Below are positions 16,592 to 25,799 of a DNA stretch of 64,000 bases, one piece after another. Positions within the stretch are counted from its first letter, which is position 1; each line of letters starts with the position of its first letter. The stretch is from contig NZ_WTPY01000004.1 in assembly GCF_011378905.1 (NCBI RefSeq), positions 186,001-250,000 of the forward strand, written 5' to 3'. The notes under the pieces were generated by a model. The model saw nothing but the letters and a program-made list of their open reading frames with translations. It searched no databases and was not told the origin of the DNA. A program made the position numbers and the translations under genes. This DNA comes from Paraglaciecola sp. 20A4 (lineage in GTDB: Bacteria > Pseudomonadota > Gammaproteobacteria > Enterobacterales > Alteromonadaceae).

Positions 16592-17632
16592 TTAGACCAC
16601 GATGCTTTGGGGATCCATTTCAGGCATCAAATTTTCGTGTAACTGATCCATGTTGTCTACCACATCTTTTGGATCATCAAACAACGCTATATGAAACATC
16701 GCATCACCTTCTTGTACCAAGGGGATATTCTGCTTGCCAATAATGATCCCTGAACGGTTTGCCAGCAGCGGTTTACTGTAGGCGCCGGTAGGGCTGCATA
16801 CGTCCGCGAGTAAATCCCCCCGTTTCACGTAATCCCCTAAGCTCTTACGGTCACGTACTATGCCGCTTTCAGGTGCACGCAGCCATGAGCTTTTATACGC
16901 GACTAACGGCTCTATTTTCGGTTCAGTACGACGTCGTTTCGATACCATTCCTAAAGATACGAGCACGTTGAATATCCCTTTTATACCAGCACGAATAGAC
17001 AACTCATCAAAGCGCAAGGCTTCGCCCGCTTCATACAACAGCACCTTGGTGCCTGATTCATCTGCCGCTTGGCGCAATGAGCCATCACGTAAATCTGAAT
17101 TAAGCAGCACAGGCACCCCAAATGCATGGGCAAGTTTGGCCGTTTCAGGATCCTTTAAATTCGCTCGAATTTGCGGCAAGTTACTGCGATGAATAGCCCC
17201 GGTATGTAAGTCGATGCCATAATTACACTTAGACACAATTTCGGTTAAGAACATGTGCGCCAACCGTGACGTTAAGGAACCATTCGTTGACCCCGGAAAA
17301 CTGCGGTTTAAGTCTCGCCGGTCAGGCATATAACGGCTTTGCATCAACATACCGTATACATTAACAATTGGTACAGCAATAACAGTGCCGCTAATTAATT
17401 TAAACGACGGAGAGTCAAGTAATCTGCGCACTATTTCAATGCCATTGAGCTCATCACCGTGAATAGCGGCACTGATAAACACCGTAGGGCCATCTTTTTT
17501 AGCCCTGATGACCTCAACCGGAATAGACATATCTGTGTCCGTATACAAGCGAGCAGCAGATAGCTGCAGCTTGATGCGCGCCCCAGGTGCAATATCATGA
17601 TTTCCTATTTTCAAAGGAGCACCGGTTACCAT
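16592..17632 (-). CDS. Succinylglutamate desuccinylase/aspartoacylase-family zinc hydrolase
   Basis: A 346-residue AstE/AspA-family protein (M14-related fold). Zinc ligands appear in ISAAIHGDELNGIEIVRR (H..E, about residues 53-70) and GIDLHTGAIHRSNLPQIRAN (His, about 138). Other family features are the conserved Arg in DRRDLNRSFPG and, C-terminally, a small beta domain (SGIVRDRKSLGDYVKRGDLL) like a lipoyl-type lid. It is 2 bases from the RimK-like gene and surely co-transcribed. In related genomes such hydrolases accompany RimK-type glutamate ligases, so a role in removing or trimming an acyl or glutamyl group made by the ligase is a reasonable inference. The substrate is not known. Confidence 0.88.
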   Translation of the reverse strand: MVTGAPLKIGNHDIAPGARIKLQLSAARLYTDTDMSIPVEVIRAKKDGPTVFISAAIHGDELNGIEIVRRLLDSPSFKLISGTVIAVPIVNVYGMLMQSRYMPDRRDLNRSFPGSTNGSLTSRLAHMFLTEIVSKCNYGIDLHTGAIHRSNLPQIRANLKDPETAKLAHAFGVPVLLNSDLRDGSLRQAADESGTKVLLYEAGEALRFDELSIRAGIKGIFNVLVSLGMVSKRRRTEPKIEPLVAYKSSWLRAPESGIVRDRKSLGDYVKRGDLLADVCSPTGAYSKPLLANRSGIIIGKQNIPLVQEGDAMFHIALFDDPKDVVDNMDQLHENLMPEMDPQSIVV

Positions 17633-17634
17633 AA

Positions 17635-18546
17635 CTAACCATTACCTCGGGTTTTCGTGCTATGAGGCTTAGATTTCTTATTTTCAATAAACTCGATGAT
17701 CATGTTAGCAACGTCTTTTGAAGTCGACGCTTCTATTCCCTCAAGACCAGGAGATGAGTTGACTTCCATCACTACGGGACCGTGACTTGAGCGCAGTAAA
17801 TCCACGCCGCACACGTTTAAACCCATAGCGCCGGCGGCTGCCACTGCTGTCGCCCGTTCAACTGATGTTAACTTGACTAACGTAGCGCTACCGCCACGAT
17901 GTAGGTTCGAACGAAATTCCCCAGGCGCCCCCTGACGCTTCATGGCAGCAACCACTTTACCGCCAATGACGAAGCAGCGAATATCAGCGCCGCCAGCTTC
18001 CTTAATATATTCCTGCACGAGTATATTGGCTTTTATGCCCATAAAAGCTTCGATGATACTTTCTGCCGCCTTATTGGTATCCGCTAATACCACGCCAATC
18101 CCTTGCGTGCCTTCAAGTAGCTTGATCACCACTGGTGCTCCGCCTACATTGCTGATCAAATCTTTGATGTCATCTGGGCTATGTGCAAAGCCTGTGCGCG
18201 GCAAACCGATACCTTTGCGCGATAGCAACTGCATTGAACGCAACTTATCTCGAGAACGGCTAATAGCGACTGATTCATTCACGCTAAAGCTGCCCATCAT
18301 TTCAAATTGACGCACCACAGCCGTACCATAAAAAGTCACTGATGCACCAATACGCGGGATAATCGCGTCATACTCGGGCAAAGGTTCACCATTAAAACGT
18401 ACCGACGGTTTATTACTTGAAATATCCATATAGCAATGAAGTGTATCGATGATATCGACTTCATGACCACGGGCAATAGCCGCCTCTTGTAGACGGCGAG
18501 TGGAATACAGCTTTTTGTTTCGAGATAAAATGGCGATTTTCATCAT
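17635..18546 (-). CDS. rimK: RimK-like ATP-grasp alpha-L-glutamate ligase
   Basis: A 303-residue ATP-grasp ligase of the RimK family. The N-terminal preATP-grasp domain starts [18 protein letters not shown]. The central ATP-grasp part has [16 protein letters not shown] and [20 protein letters not shown]. The metal-binding end is [20 protein letters not shown]. The length equals E. coli RimK (about 300), which adds glutamates to the C-terminus of ribosomal protein S6. The start could be ATG 18546 or 18543 (tandem ATGs). It is the first gene of a two-gene operon with the AspA-like hydrolase, ended by the terminator at 16521. Confidence 0.9.
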   Translation of the reverse strand: MMKIAILSRNKKLYSTRRLQEAAIARGHEVDIIDTLHCYMDISSNKPSVRFNGEPLPEYDAIIPRIGASVTFYGTAVVRQFEMMGSFSVNESVAISRSRDKLRSMQLLSRKGIGLPRTGFAHSPDDIKDLISNVGGAPVVIKLLEGTQGIGVVLADTNKAAESIIEAFMGIKANILVQEYIKEAGGADIRCFVIGGKVVAAMKRQGAPGEFRSNLHRGGSATLVKLTSVERATAVAAAGAMGLNVCGVDLLRSSHGPVVMEVNSSPGLEGIEASTSKDVANMIIEFIENKKSKPHSTKTRGNG

Positions 18547-18724
18547 TTTTTCTTCTTTTAGTGAATGAATTTAGTAGACGTTTGGTTAAGAATAAAAGTC
18601 ACAACAATATTAAAAAAGTGTTAGGTTTTGCTGGATAAAATAAACATTCTTTCACCAACAATATTATAGTAAGCGGGTAAAATATGTTACATTTTTTCAA
18701 ATGGCCGTTTATGTTATTGAATAC

Positions 18725-19462
18725 ATGAGAACCCGACTTATATCCGTTAGTTGCCTAGTGATTTGGATTTACTGTCTGCTGTCAATCAATGCCATTGCTC
18801 AAGCTGAACCTAACGACCAAGTATCAATTGTCCCCACTACATCCTCTGACGCGTTCAAGAAACAGTTTTTAATCACATATGTAGAATATCCTCAAACTGA
18901 AAAATACTTACAACTTTTAAAAGAAATCTACACGGAGTTAGGTTTCAAAGTACATCTGATCCCAGCGCCAGCATTGCGTGGATTAGCCATGTTAGACAAA
19001 GGTAAAGTCGATGCCGATGCATATCGATTCGGCCGAATTGCCACACAATATAAGAACGTAACGTTGGTAAAACCTGAGTTAATCCGAGGCTCAACAGTCT
19101 TGCTCTGTCGCCAAGAAGTGAGCTGTGATATTACCGTGCTCAGCAACAGAAAAAATGTCATATTAACCAACGAAAGAACGCTGCTTTATTTAGCGGATTT
19201 TGATATACGCGCCAGGCTTTTAAAAAAAGAGGTTATCTCGAACACACTAGAAATGCTGCGTAGTAAGCGCGTCAATTATGCGACATTTATGATCGATCAG
19301 CGCCAAATCATCCCCGATGACTTAAAAATGCTAAATCTTAGGCGCATCTTTCTCTACCATGTTATCAGTAACAAACATGCCAACCTTTTACCAAAAATAG
19401 AGAAAAAATTGCGCCAAAAACAAACGTTACTTAATCGCACTGTGCTCGGTACAAAACCGTAA
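18725..19462 (+). CDS. Periplasmic solute-binding-like protein (SBP_bac_3 type)
   Basis: About 245 residues. The chosen ATG 18725 begins a signal peptide (MRTRLISVSCLVIWIYCLLS, cleavage near AIAQA); an in-frame ATG at 18701 is possible and neither has a good ribosome site. The mature part has the look of extracellular amino-acid-binding proteins: YVEYPQTEKYLQLLKEIYTE, LGFKVHLIPAPALRGLAMLD, then KVDADAYRFGRIA. No transporter genes are adjacent, so, as for many Alteromonadales paralogs, it may be a sensor-like or orphan protein. It is divergent from rimK across a 178-base AT-rich promoter region. Confidence 0.7.
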   Translation: MRTRLISVSCLVIWIYCLLSINAIAQAEPNDQVSIVPTTSSDAFKKQFLITYVEYPQTEKYLQLLKEIYTELGFKVHLIPAPALRGLAMLDKGKVDADAYRFGRIATQYKNVTLVKPELIRGSTVLLCRQEVSCDITVLSNRKNVILTNERTLLYLADFDIRARLLKKEVISNTLEMLRSKRVNYATFMIDQRQIIPDDLKMLNLRRIFLYHVISNKHANLLPKIEKKLRQKQTLLNRTVLGTKP

Positions 19463-19464
19463 AC

Positions 19465-21087
19465 TTAGTCCTGTCTATAATGTGCTTTAATAAAATCAGC
19501 CGCTCGTTCAGCAATCATGATAGTCGCAGCGTTAGTATTGCCACCAACTAAGCTAGGCATAACCGATGCATCAACCACTCTTAATCGTTCAATTCCTCTC
19601 ACATTGAGTTGATTATCTACCACCGCCATTTCATCTATATCCGCGCCCATTTTGCATGTGCCTATGGGGTGATAAATGGTCTGTGCGTTTTCCCGTAAAA
19701 ACGTCAGTAACTGTTCGTCTGTTTGCATATCAATACCAGGTAAGACTTCTTCGCCTCGATATTGTATAAAACCCTTTGATTGCAGTATTTCTCGGCCTTG
19801 ACGAATACCATCGATCATGACTTTTTGGTCATCGGAATGAGATAAATATTGAGGGTCGATTACAACGGGCTGAGCAGGATCAGCCGAGGCTAGTGAAATT
19901 GTGCCACGGCTTTTAGGATATAAATTACATACATGCAGTCCATATCCATAGCCAAACGCAGTTTGCCGGCCGTGGTCAAGAAGAATAGCCGGTAAAAAGT
20001 GATACTGAATATCAGGTAGCCCATCTGCAAACTGACTTTTTACAAACCCACCCGCCTCAGCAATATTAGATGAAAAAATATCGTTACGTTTATGCCAATA
20101 ACGAACCGCAGCCTGCATATAGCGTGGTAATTTCCCTACAGAGACAGCATAAGTTTCCTTAGACTGACAGCGGTATTGCACGATGGCATCCAAGTGGTCT
20201 TGAAGGTTTTGCCCAACGCCAGGTAAGTCAGTTTCTAGCTGAATGCCCTTGTTTGATAGATGTTGCTTAGGGCCGATACCCGATAACATTAACAATTGGG
20301 GGGAGTTAATCGTTCCGCTACTCAGTATGACTTCTTTATTCGCGCTAAGAACATGTGCGCGTCCATTAATTTGTAAAGCGACACCCACCGCTCGCTTATC
20401 TTTAATAATAATTTTTTCGACCAAAGCGCGGGAAATCAAGGTGAAGTTTTCTCGCCCTTGCGCCAAGGTTAAGTAACCCTTAGCCGTCGAGCAACGCTGA
20501 CCATTTTTGTGGGTCACTTGATATAGACCGAGCCCTTCATGTTCGTTACCGTTAAAGTCTGAACTAATGGGTAATCCGACCTCATTTGCCGCAGCGACAA
20601 AGGTATGTGATATGGGATTAACATAGCGCAAATCATCCACACAAAGTGGCCCATCGACACCGTGATAAGCATCACTACCCCGTTGTTGATCCTGTGACTT
20701 CTTAAAATACGGCAGTACGGCATCCCAGCCCCAGCCTTCGGCACCTTGATTATTCCAGCGATCGTAATCTTCAGGTACGCCTCGTACGTAACACATGGCG
20801 TTTATCGCACTAGACCCACCTAAGGTTTTCCCTCTCGGCCAGTACAATTTTCGATTATTTAACTGTGGTTGGGCAGCGGTATTGTAATTCCAATTGATAT
20901 TTTTAAAGCGAGAAAGTAAAGATAAACCAAAAGGTATATGAATAAACGGATTGCTGTCTTTGCCACCGGCTTCAATTAGACAAACACGAAATGTGCTGTT
21001 TTCGGTTAAACGGGCGGCTAATGCGCAACCAGCAGAGCCTGCACCCACAATAATGAAATCGAACTGCTCAGACTGTATAGGTGACAT
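19465..21087 (-). CDS. GMC-family FAD alcohol/choline dehydrogenase-like oxidoreductase
   Basis: A 540-residue GMC oxidoreductase. The FAD-binding start is FIIVGAGSAGCALAARLTE (about residues 10-28). GMC signature 1 is WPRGKTLGGSSAINAMCYVR (about 81-100) and signature 2 is SSGTINSPQLLMLSGIG (about 255-271). The C-terminal catalytic region has IYHPIGTCKMG and VVDASVMPSLVGGNTNAATI. The length and motifs match the choline/alkanol dehydrogenase branch (BetA, AlkJ). No betaine-pathway genes are nearby, so an alcohol or polyol substrate is as likely as choline. It is convergent with the solute-binding gene. Confidence 0.9.
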   Translation of the reverse strand: MSPIQSEQFDFIIVGAGSAGCALAARLTENSTFRVCLIEAGGKDSNPFIHIPFGLSLLSRFKNINWNYNTAAQPQLNNRKLYWPRGKTLGGSSAINAMCYVRGVPEDYDRWNNQGAEGWGWDAVLPYFKKSQDQQRGSDAYHGVDGPLCVDDLRYVNPISHTFVAAANEVGLPISSDFNGNEHEGLGLYQVTHKNGQRCSTAKGYLTLAQGRENFTLISRALVEKIIIKDKRAVGVALQINGRAHVLSANKEVILSSGTINSPQLLMLSGIGPKQHLSNKGIQLETDLPGVGQNLQDHLDAIVQYRCQSKETYAVSVGKLPRYMQAAVRYWHKRNDIFSSNIAEAGGFVKSQFADGLPDIQYHFLPAILLDHGRQTAFGYGYGLHVCNLYPKSRGTISLASADPAQPVVIDPQYLSHSDDQKVMIDGIRQGREILQSKGFIQYRGEEVLPGIDMQTDEQLLTFLRENAQTIYHPIGTCKMGADIDEMAVVDNQLNVRGIERLRVVDASVMPSLVGGNTNAATIMIAERAADFIKAHYRQD

Positions 21088-21492
21088 AACAAATGCTTCC
21101 GCATTGGGTTAACACACTCCCACAAACGAAAATGTATTCATCAAGGATCGCTATTAACTTGTTGGCGTTCAGACTAGAAAGGCGTCGAGGTAAAAGAGCC
21201 TTCTTATTGTGCTTTTATTACCTCGACATTTCCGCCGCTGCTTGGCTCATTAAGCTCGCCAAGCACAAACAATGTAAACCAACTGTTAACGAATGTCAGC
21301 TGCTTTTTAACATAACCGTTTGTTTTATCTAGTCATTACTAAAACTAATAAAAAAACATAACTAATATTTATAGTTATTTTATCAATCTATCTCGTTTCT
21401 CATCACGTCCAAGAATAAGGTATTATCGGCACCCAATGCGCGATAAAGACGTATCCATAATAAATAATAAACGACAATAATCAGGGTAAAAA
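21088..21492. other. Intergenic region with hairpins
   Basis: These 405 bases separate the divergent GMC oxidoreductase and prolyl oligopeptidase genes and must hold both promoters. Two inverted repeats are visible: GTCGAGGTAA (21184-21193) with TTACCTCGAC (21218-21227), and GCTTGG with CCAAGC (about 21240-21265). A 79-codon frame across them has no ribosome site or domain and is not counted as a gene. Confidence 0.5.
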
Positions 21493-23664
21493 ATGAAACT
21501 AATGTTATTAACTGTGACCGTCAGTACCCTTTTGATGGGCTGTACGCACACCAACTCTTCTACTCATGTATCACCAACACGTGACACCTCAATCGCGAGT
21601 AATCAATTAAAAAAAATGAATATCTCTTATCCTAAGACCCGTAAAGACAATACAACCGACAGCTATTTTGGGACTCAAGTAGCGGATCCTTATCGTTGGT
21701 TAGAAGACGATACCAGCAGCGAAACCGAACAATGGGTTAAAAGCGAAAATGCAGTAACACAAGCATATCTTGCCCAAGTTCCCTCACGCGATAAGCTAAA
21801 AGAACGTTTAAAAGTGTTGCTTGATTATGAAAAAGTTAGCGCACCTTTTAAAGAAGGTAAGTACACCTATTTTTTCAAAAACGACGGCTTGCAAAACCAA
21901 GCGGTACTATATCGCCAATTAGGCAACGGCAAAGCTCAGGTGTTTCTTGATCCCAACACGTTTAGCGAAGATGGCACAACTTCATTAGCTGGCTTAGATT
22001 TTTCAAAAGATGGCAGCTTAGTCACCTATATGATTTCAGAAGGTGGCAGCGACTGGCGTAAGGCGATCACCATTGATATTGAAACAAAAAAAAACGTCAG
22101 TGCAACCCTAAACGATATAAAATTTAGCGGTATCTCATGGCTGGGTAATGAAGGGTTCTATTATTCCAGTTATGACAAGCCACAAGGCAGCGAATTGTCT
22201 GCGAAAACAGATCAACATAAATTATATTTTCATCTTTTAAACGATAAGCAAGTTGATGATACATTAGTGTTTGGCGGCACAGCCGAGCAAAAGAATCGTT
22301 ATGTATCAGGTGAAGTCACTGAAGATAACCATTACTTACTGATAAGTGCGGCTGTTTCTACTTCAGGTAATAAACTTTATTTAAAAGATTTAAGGCAGCC
22401 TGATAGCCAACTCATTACCATTTTAGATAACAATGATTCAGATACCTATCTGCTAGATAACGAGGGCAGTAAATTACTGTTCGTCACGAACCTAGATGCG
22501 CCGAATAAACGCGTAGTATCCGTTGATGCAAGCCAACCCCAACCTGAAAATTGGCAAGACTTTATCGCTCAAACTGACAACGTATTGGACGTATCAACCG
22601 GTGGCGGAGACATTTTTGCCAGTTATATGGTAGATGCTATTTCAAGTGTCAAACAGCTAGATAAAAACGGCAAATTGATCCGTGAGGTAACCTTACCTGG
22701 CGTGGGCACAGCCAATGGCTTTGAGGGCAAAATAGATCAGCAAATTCTGTACTACAGCTTTACCAACTATAAAACCCCCAGCACCATCTTTAGCCTAGAT
22801 GTAAAAAGCGGTGAGTCATCGGTATACCTAAAATCGAAAGCGAAGTTCGATAGTGACGATTTTGAGTCCCAACAGGTATTTTATACCTCAAAAGATGGCA
22901 CTAAAGTGCCTATGATTATTACCTATAAAAAAGGACTTAAACTTGATGGCACTAACCCGACCATGCTTTACGGCTATGGCGGTTTCAACATCAGCCTGCA
23001 ACCTTCATTTAGTAGCACCAATGCTGCATGGCTAGAGCAAGGTGGGATCTACGCCGTGCCTAATCTACGTGGGGGTGGAGAATACGGTAAAGCTTGGCAT
23101 GACGCGGGAACTAAGTTGCAAAAACAAAATGTATTTGATGACTTTATCGCGGCGGCTGAGTATCTAATTGCACAAAACTATACGAGCCCTGACTATCTTG
23201 CTATCCGTGGCGGCTCTAATGGTGGCTTGCTGGTTGCTGCGACTATGTTGCAGCGCCCAGAATTATTTAAAGTCGCATTACCTGCGGTAGGTGTGTTGGA
23301 TATGTTGCGCTACCATACCTTTACTGCTGGCGCGGGTTGGGCATATGACTATGGCACAGCACAAGACAGTAAAGAAATGTTCGATTACTTGATGACTTAT
23401 TCGCCCGTACAAAATGTACGGGAGGGTGTGAATTATCCCGCTACACTTATCACCACTGGTGACCATGATGACCGCGTAGTACCTGCTCACTCTTTTAAAT
23501 TCGCCGCTGAGTTACAAGCCAAACATACTGGGTCGAATCCGATGCTGATTCGCATAGAAACCAATGCCGGCCACGGTGCAGGTACACCGATTAGCAAGAC
23601 CATAGACGAGTACGCCGATATATTTGGTTTCACTCTTTATAATATGGGGATTAAGGTTAAGTAG
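21493..23664 (+). CDS. Prolyl oligopeptidase family (S9A) lipoprotein
   Basis: A 723-residue serine peptidase with lipobox LLMGC (Cys 17), so anchored to an envelope membrane. The N-terminal seven-bladed propeller (about residues 85-440) begins after DPYRWLEDD. The alpha/beta-hydrolase domain has [16 protein letters not shown] and the nucleophile S575 in [12 protein letters not shown]. The catalytic Asp is D660 in HDDRVVP and the His is H694 in NAGHGAG. The ~720-residue length is normal for prolyl oligopeptidase, which cleaves after proline in peptides up to about 30 residues. It probably helps use environmental peptides. It is a single gene with a terminator after it. Confidence 0.93.
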   Translation: MKLMLLTVTVSTLLMGCTHTNSSTHVSPTRDTSIASNQLKKMNISYPKTRKDNTTDSYFGTQVADPYRWLEDDTSSETEQWVKSENAVTQAYLAQVPSRDKLKERLKVLLDYEKVSAPFKEGKYTYFFKNDGLQNQAVLYRQLGNGKAQVFLDPNTFSEDGTTSLAGLDFSKDGSLVTYMISEGGSDWRKAITIDIETKKNVSATLNDIKFSGISWLGNEGFYYSSYDKPQGSELSAKTDQHKLYFHLLNDKQVDDTLVFGGTAEQKNRYVSGEVTEDNHYLLISAAVSTSGNKLYLKDLRQPDSQLITILDNNDSDTYLLDNEGSKLLFVTNLDAPNKRVVSVDASQPQPENWQDFIAQTDNVLDVSTGGGDIFASYMVDAISSVKQLDKNGKLIREVTLPGVGTANGFEGKIDQQILYYSFTNYKTPSTIFSLDVKSGESSVYLKSKAKFDSDDFESQQVFYTSKDGTKVPMIITYKKGLKLDGTNPTMLYGYGGFNISLQPSFSSTNAAWLEQGGIYAVPNLRGGGEYGKAWHDAGTKLQKQNVFDDFIAAAEYLIAQNYTSPDYLAIRGGSNGGLLVAATMLQRPELFKVALPAVGVLDMLRYHTFTAGAGWAYDYGTAQDSKEMFDYLMTYSPVQNVREGVNYPATLITTGDHDDRVVPAHSFKFAAELQAKHTGSNPMLIRIETNAGHGAGTPISKTIDEYADIFGFTLYNMGIKVK

Positions 23665-23719
23665 ATTCAACTCACTTAATTTTTTAATCCTTATTTTTAA
23701 TCCTGTTTTTGACAAGGTG

Positions 23720-23766
23720 AAGGCCACGGCAAACATGCATTATTCATGTAAGCCTTGGCCTTTTTC
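23720..23766 (+). terminator. Terminator after the prolyl oligopeptidase gene
   Basis: AAGGCC...GGC...ACATG / CATGT...GCC...GGCCTTTTT forms a long hairpin with small internal bulges and a T-tract. It lies inside the upstream extension of the next reading frame, which supports the later start chosen for that gene. Confidence 0.8.
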
Positions 23767-23920
23767 GTTAAGTAATGCGTTGCTGAGAATAAGCCTAATT
23801 GCCCTGCCCTTTTACTCATTGAACGCCGTTGCTAAAATCCGTACGCAAAGTGGTTCAATTCAGGTTAAAATGTTGGTTAACATCCTATTTTTGCGCCACT
23901 TCATCCTCTCGGAGAACACC

Positions 23921-24523
23921 ATGACCCAAGCCGCTTTTGAACAAGCTGTCAATCTTATCGATAGCGCCAACAGTGAAGATCCTAATGTTGAGCAAGCAGA
24001 AGGGAAAGATTGGCCCAAAGAGCTATTGTATAGTCTGCGCATGTCCAACATGTTAGAACGTTATAGAAGTGATGCTGATCACGTGGTGAAATTGGCTATT
24101 CGCGGTCAACACATTCAGCGTTGGCAGTCGCCTCGCAGTGCTTACCCGATGGATCGTGAGGGCTATCATAAATGGCGTAGCGATCTTTATGTGTTTCATG
24201 CTGATAAAGTCGCAAGCGTCATGGCCCAAGCAGGTTTTAATGAGCAAGATATTGAGCGAGCAAAAAATGCTGTCGCCAAGGTAGGCATTAAATCAAACCC
24301 AGATACTCAACTACTTGAAGATGTCGTTGGGTTAGTATTTATTGAACATTATATGCTGAATTTTGCCGCTAAACACCCCGAGTACACAGAACAGAAATGG
24401 ATTGATATCATCCGTAAAACCTGGGCAAAAATGTCTCAAGACGCCCACGCATTCGTCCTCGCTGGCAAAATAACCCTGCCAGAATCATTAACCCCAGTGA
24501 TTTTAAAAGCCGTGCAAGGTTAA
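23921..24523 (+). CDS. DUF4202 family protein
   Basis: A 200-residue cytoplasmic protein of the DUF4202 family. Typical segments are AVNLIDSANSEDPN, ELLYSLRMSNMLERY, LAIRGQHIQRWQSPRSAYP, GYHKWRSDL and DVVGLVFIEHYM. The conserved His and Asp/Glu arrangement (RGQHIQRW, HADKV, EDVVGLVFIEHY) is reminiscent of HD-type metal hydrolases, but activity is not established to my knowledge. The frame is open from 23624; ATG 23921 has a GGAG ribosome site, and the upstream extension crosses a terminator. It is convergent with the AEC transporter. Confidence 0.85.
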   Translation: MTQAAFEQAVNLIDSANSEDPNVEQAEGKDWPKELLYSLRMSNMLERYRSDADHVVKLAIRGQHIQRWQSPRSAYPMDREGYHKWRSDLYVFHADKVASVMAQAGFNEQDIERAKNAVAKVGIKSNPDTQLLEDVVGLVFIEHYMLNFAAKHPEYTEQKWIDIIRKTWAKMSQDAHAFVLAGKITLPESLTPVILKAVQG

Positions 24524-24532
24524 GTTGTATTT

Positions 24533-25471
24533 CTAAACCCATCCTAGGTAATGCAATAAAAACAGCCCAAGGGTGGTGCTAAACATTGAAAACAAGGTAC
24601 TACCGGCAATGATCGCGGCGGTTAAATGATGATCGCCGCCTATCGCTCGCACCATAGGATATGCAGCTGCCGCGGTGGGCGTTGCCATCATAATATACAA
24701 CACACCCAGTTCTTCATTTCTAAAACCACATAAGTAGCCAATAACCGTCGTTACCAGCGGGATAAATACTATCTTGCTAGCAATAGCGATATATAGCAGT
24801 TTTGATGCTTTAAACTCTTGTAATCGAATTGAAGCCCCCACACAAAGTAACGCTAGCGGTAAGGTCATCTGTGCTAAATAGCTACCCGATTCATACAGTA
24901 ACTCTGGCAGTTGAATCGGCACAAGCGCCACAATAATGGCTAATACAATCGCAATCGCTAATGGGTTTTTCAGCACACTTAAAGCGACTAACTTCATTGA
25001 AGCGGTAGCCGACTGATGGTAATAAAGCGTCAAAATTGAGTACACATTATACAAGATAACAATGGCGGCTAAGTACATAGAGGCCAACGCTTGTGCCGAC
25101 TCCCCAAAAGCACTGACACACAGGGCCAACCCAATTATCGCCATATTGCCTCGACATGCGCCTTGAGCAAATGCCCCTCTTGCTTCTTGCTGTTTAATAT
25201 TTAAGGCCAAAAGGTTAAATAACAAAAATATGGCGGTGGTAGCGACAACAGCAAAAATCAATAAGTCACTAGGGGCCGTGACACTTAAATCAGTTTTAGC
25301 GATATTCACGAATAAAAGACACGGCAATGTGACGTTAAATACTAAGCGAGAACCTACAATAGCAAATTCTTCATTTATCCAACGAATACGTTTAAACACT
25401 ATCCCCAGCACAATCAATAAACTAATAGGCAGGGTAACTTCAATAGCAAACAGCAGTGATTGAATTGGCAT
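24533..25471 (-). CDS. AEC-family (auxin efflux carrier-like) transporter
   Basis: About 312 residues with ten predicted membrane segments in two five-helix halves, the AEC/BASS-like layout. The first helix is LLFAIEVTLPISLLIVLGIV. Conserved family features include NVTLPCLLFVNIAKTD, CRGNMAIIGLALCVSAFG, the LKNPLAIAIVLAIIVALV segment and ATPTAAAAYPMVRAIGGD near the C-terminus. ATG 25471 gives the standard family start (MPIQSLLFAIEV); the frame extends to 25495. Relatives move malate, other carboxylates or amino-acid derivatives. No adjacent gene narrows the substrate. Confidence 0.88.
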   Translation of the reverse strand: MPIQSLLFAIEVTLPISLLIVLGIVFKRIRWINEEFAIVGSRLVFNVTLPCLLFVNIAKTDLSVTAPSDLLIFAVVATTAIFLLFNLLALNIKQQEARGAFAQGACRGNMAIIGLALCVSAFGESAQALASMYLAAIVILYNVYSILTLYYHQSATASMKLVALSVLKNPLAIAIVLAIIVALVPIQLPELLYESGSYLAQMTLPLALLCVGASIRLQEFKASKLLYIAIASKIVFIPLVTTVIGYLCGFRNEELGVLYIMMATPTAAAAYPMVRAIGGDHHLTAAIIAGSTLFSMFSTTLGLFLLHYLGWV

Positions 25472-25799
25472 AATAAAGCAGCATTCCCTTGGCAAGCAAA
25501 GTTAGTTTAAAGAAGCATAAAGGCACAGAGTAAGGGCTATTTATAAGCCTTGCAATTGAATAGCTTAAAATCTATTAAAAACAGCATGTTAACAATTAAG
25601 ATGTTTCATCTGACACACTTGTTACAAATACTCGCAATTTAAATGCGTTATTTGCACCAACGCTTACAAATTCTCGGTCTGAAAGGATTGTTAGCGATAC
25701 AAAAGGCTTGTTAGAGTACTCTGGATTTATATGCCGACCGTATTTTATTTTTCCCCCCCCAATTTTGGGCATGGCATACCACCAATTTATGGAGTTCTA
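25472..25799. other. Divergent promoter region
   Basis: These 328 AT-rich bases lie between the AEC transporter (minus) and the Dcp-type peptidase (plus). They contain an 8-base C run at 25753-25760. I see no palindrome or RNA element that I can name. Confidence 0.4.

Noticed and set aside
21093-21332. 79-codon plus-strand frame between the GMC oxidoreductase and prolyl oligopeptidase genes
   Set aside because: No ribosome site, no domain, unusual composition, and it runs through two inverted repeats in what must be a divergent promoter region.
25753-25760. Eight-base C run, possible phase-variation tract
   Set aside because: It lies upstream of the supported start of the peptidase lipoprotein (25800), not in the coding part, so slippage would not shift the frame; at most it might influence the promoter.
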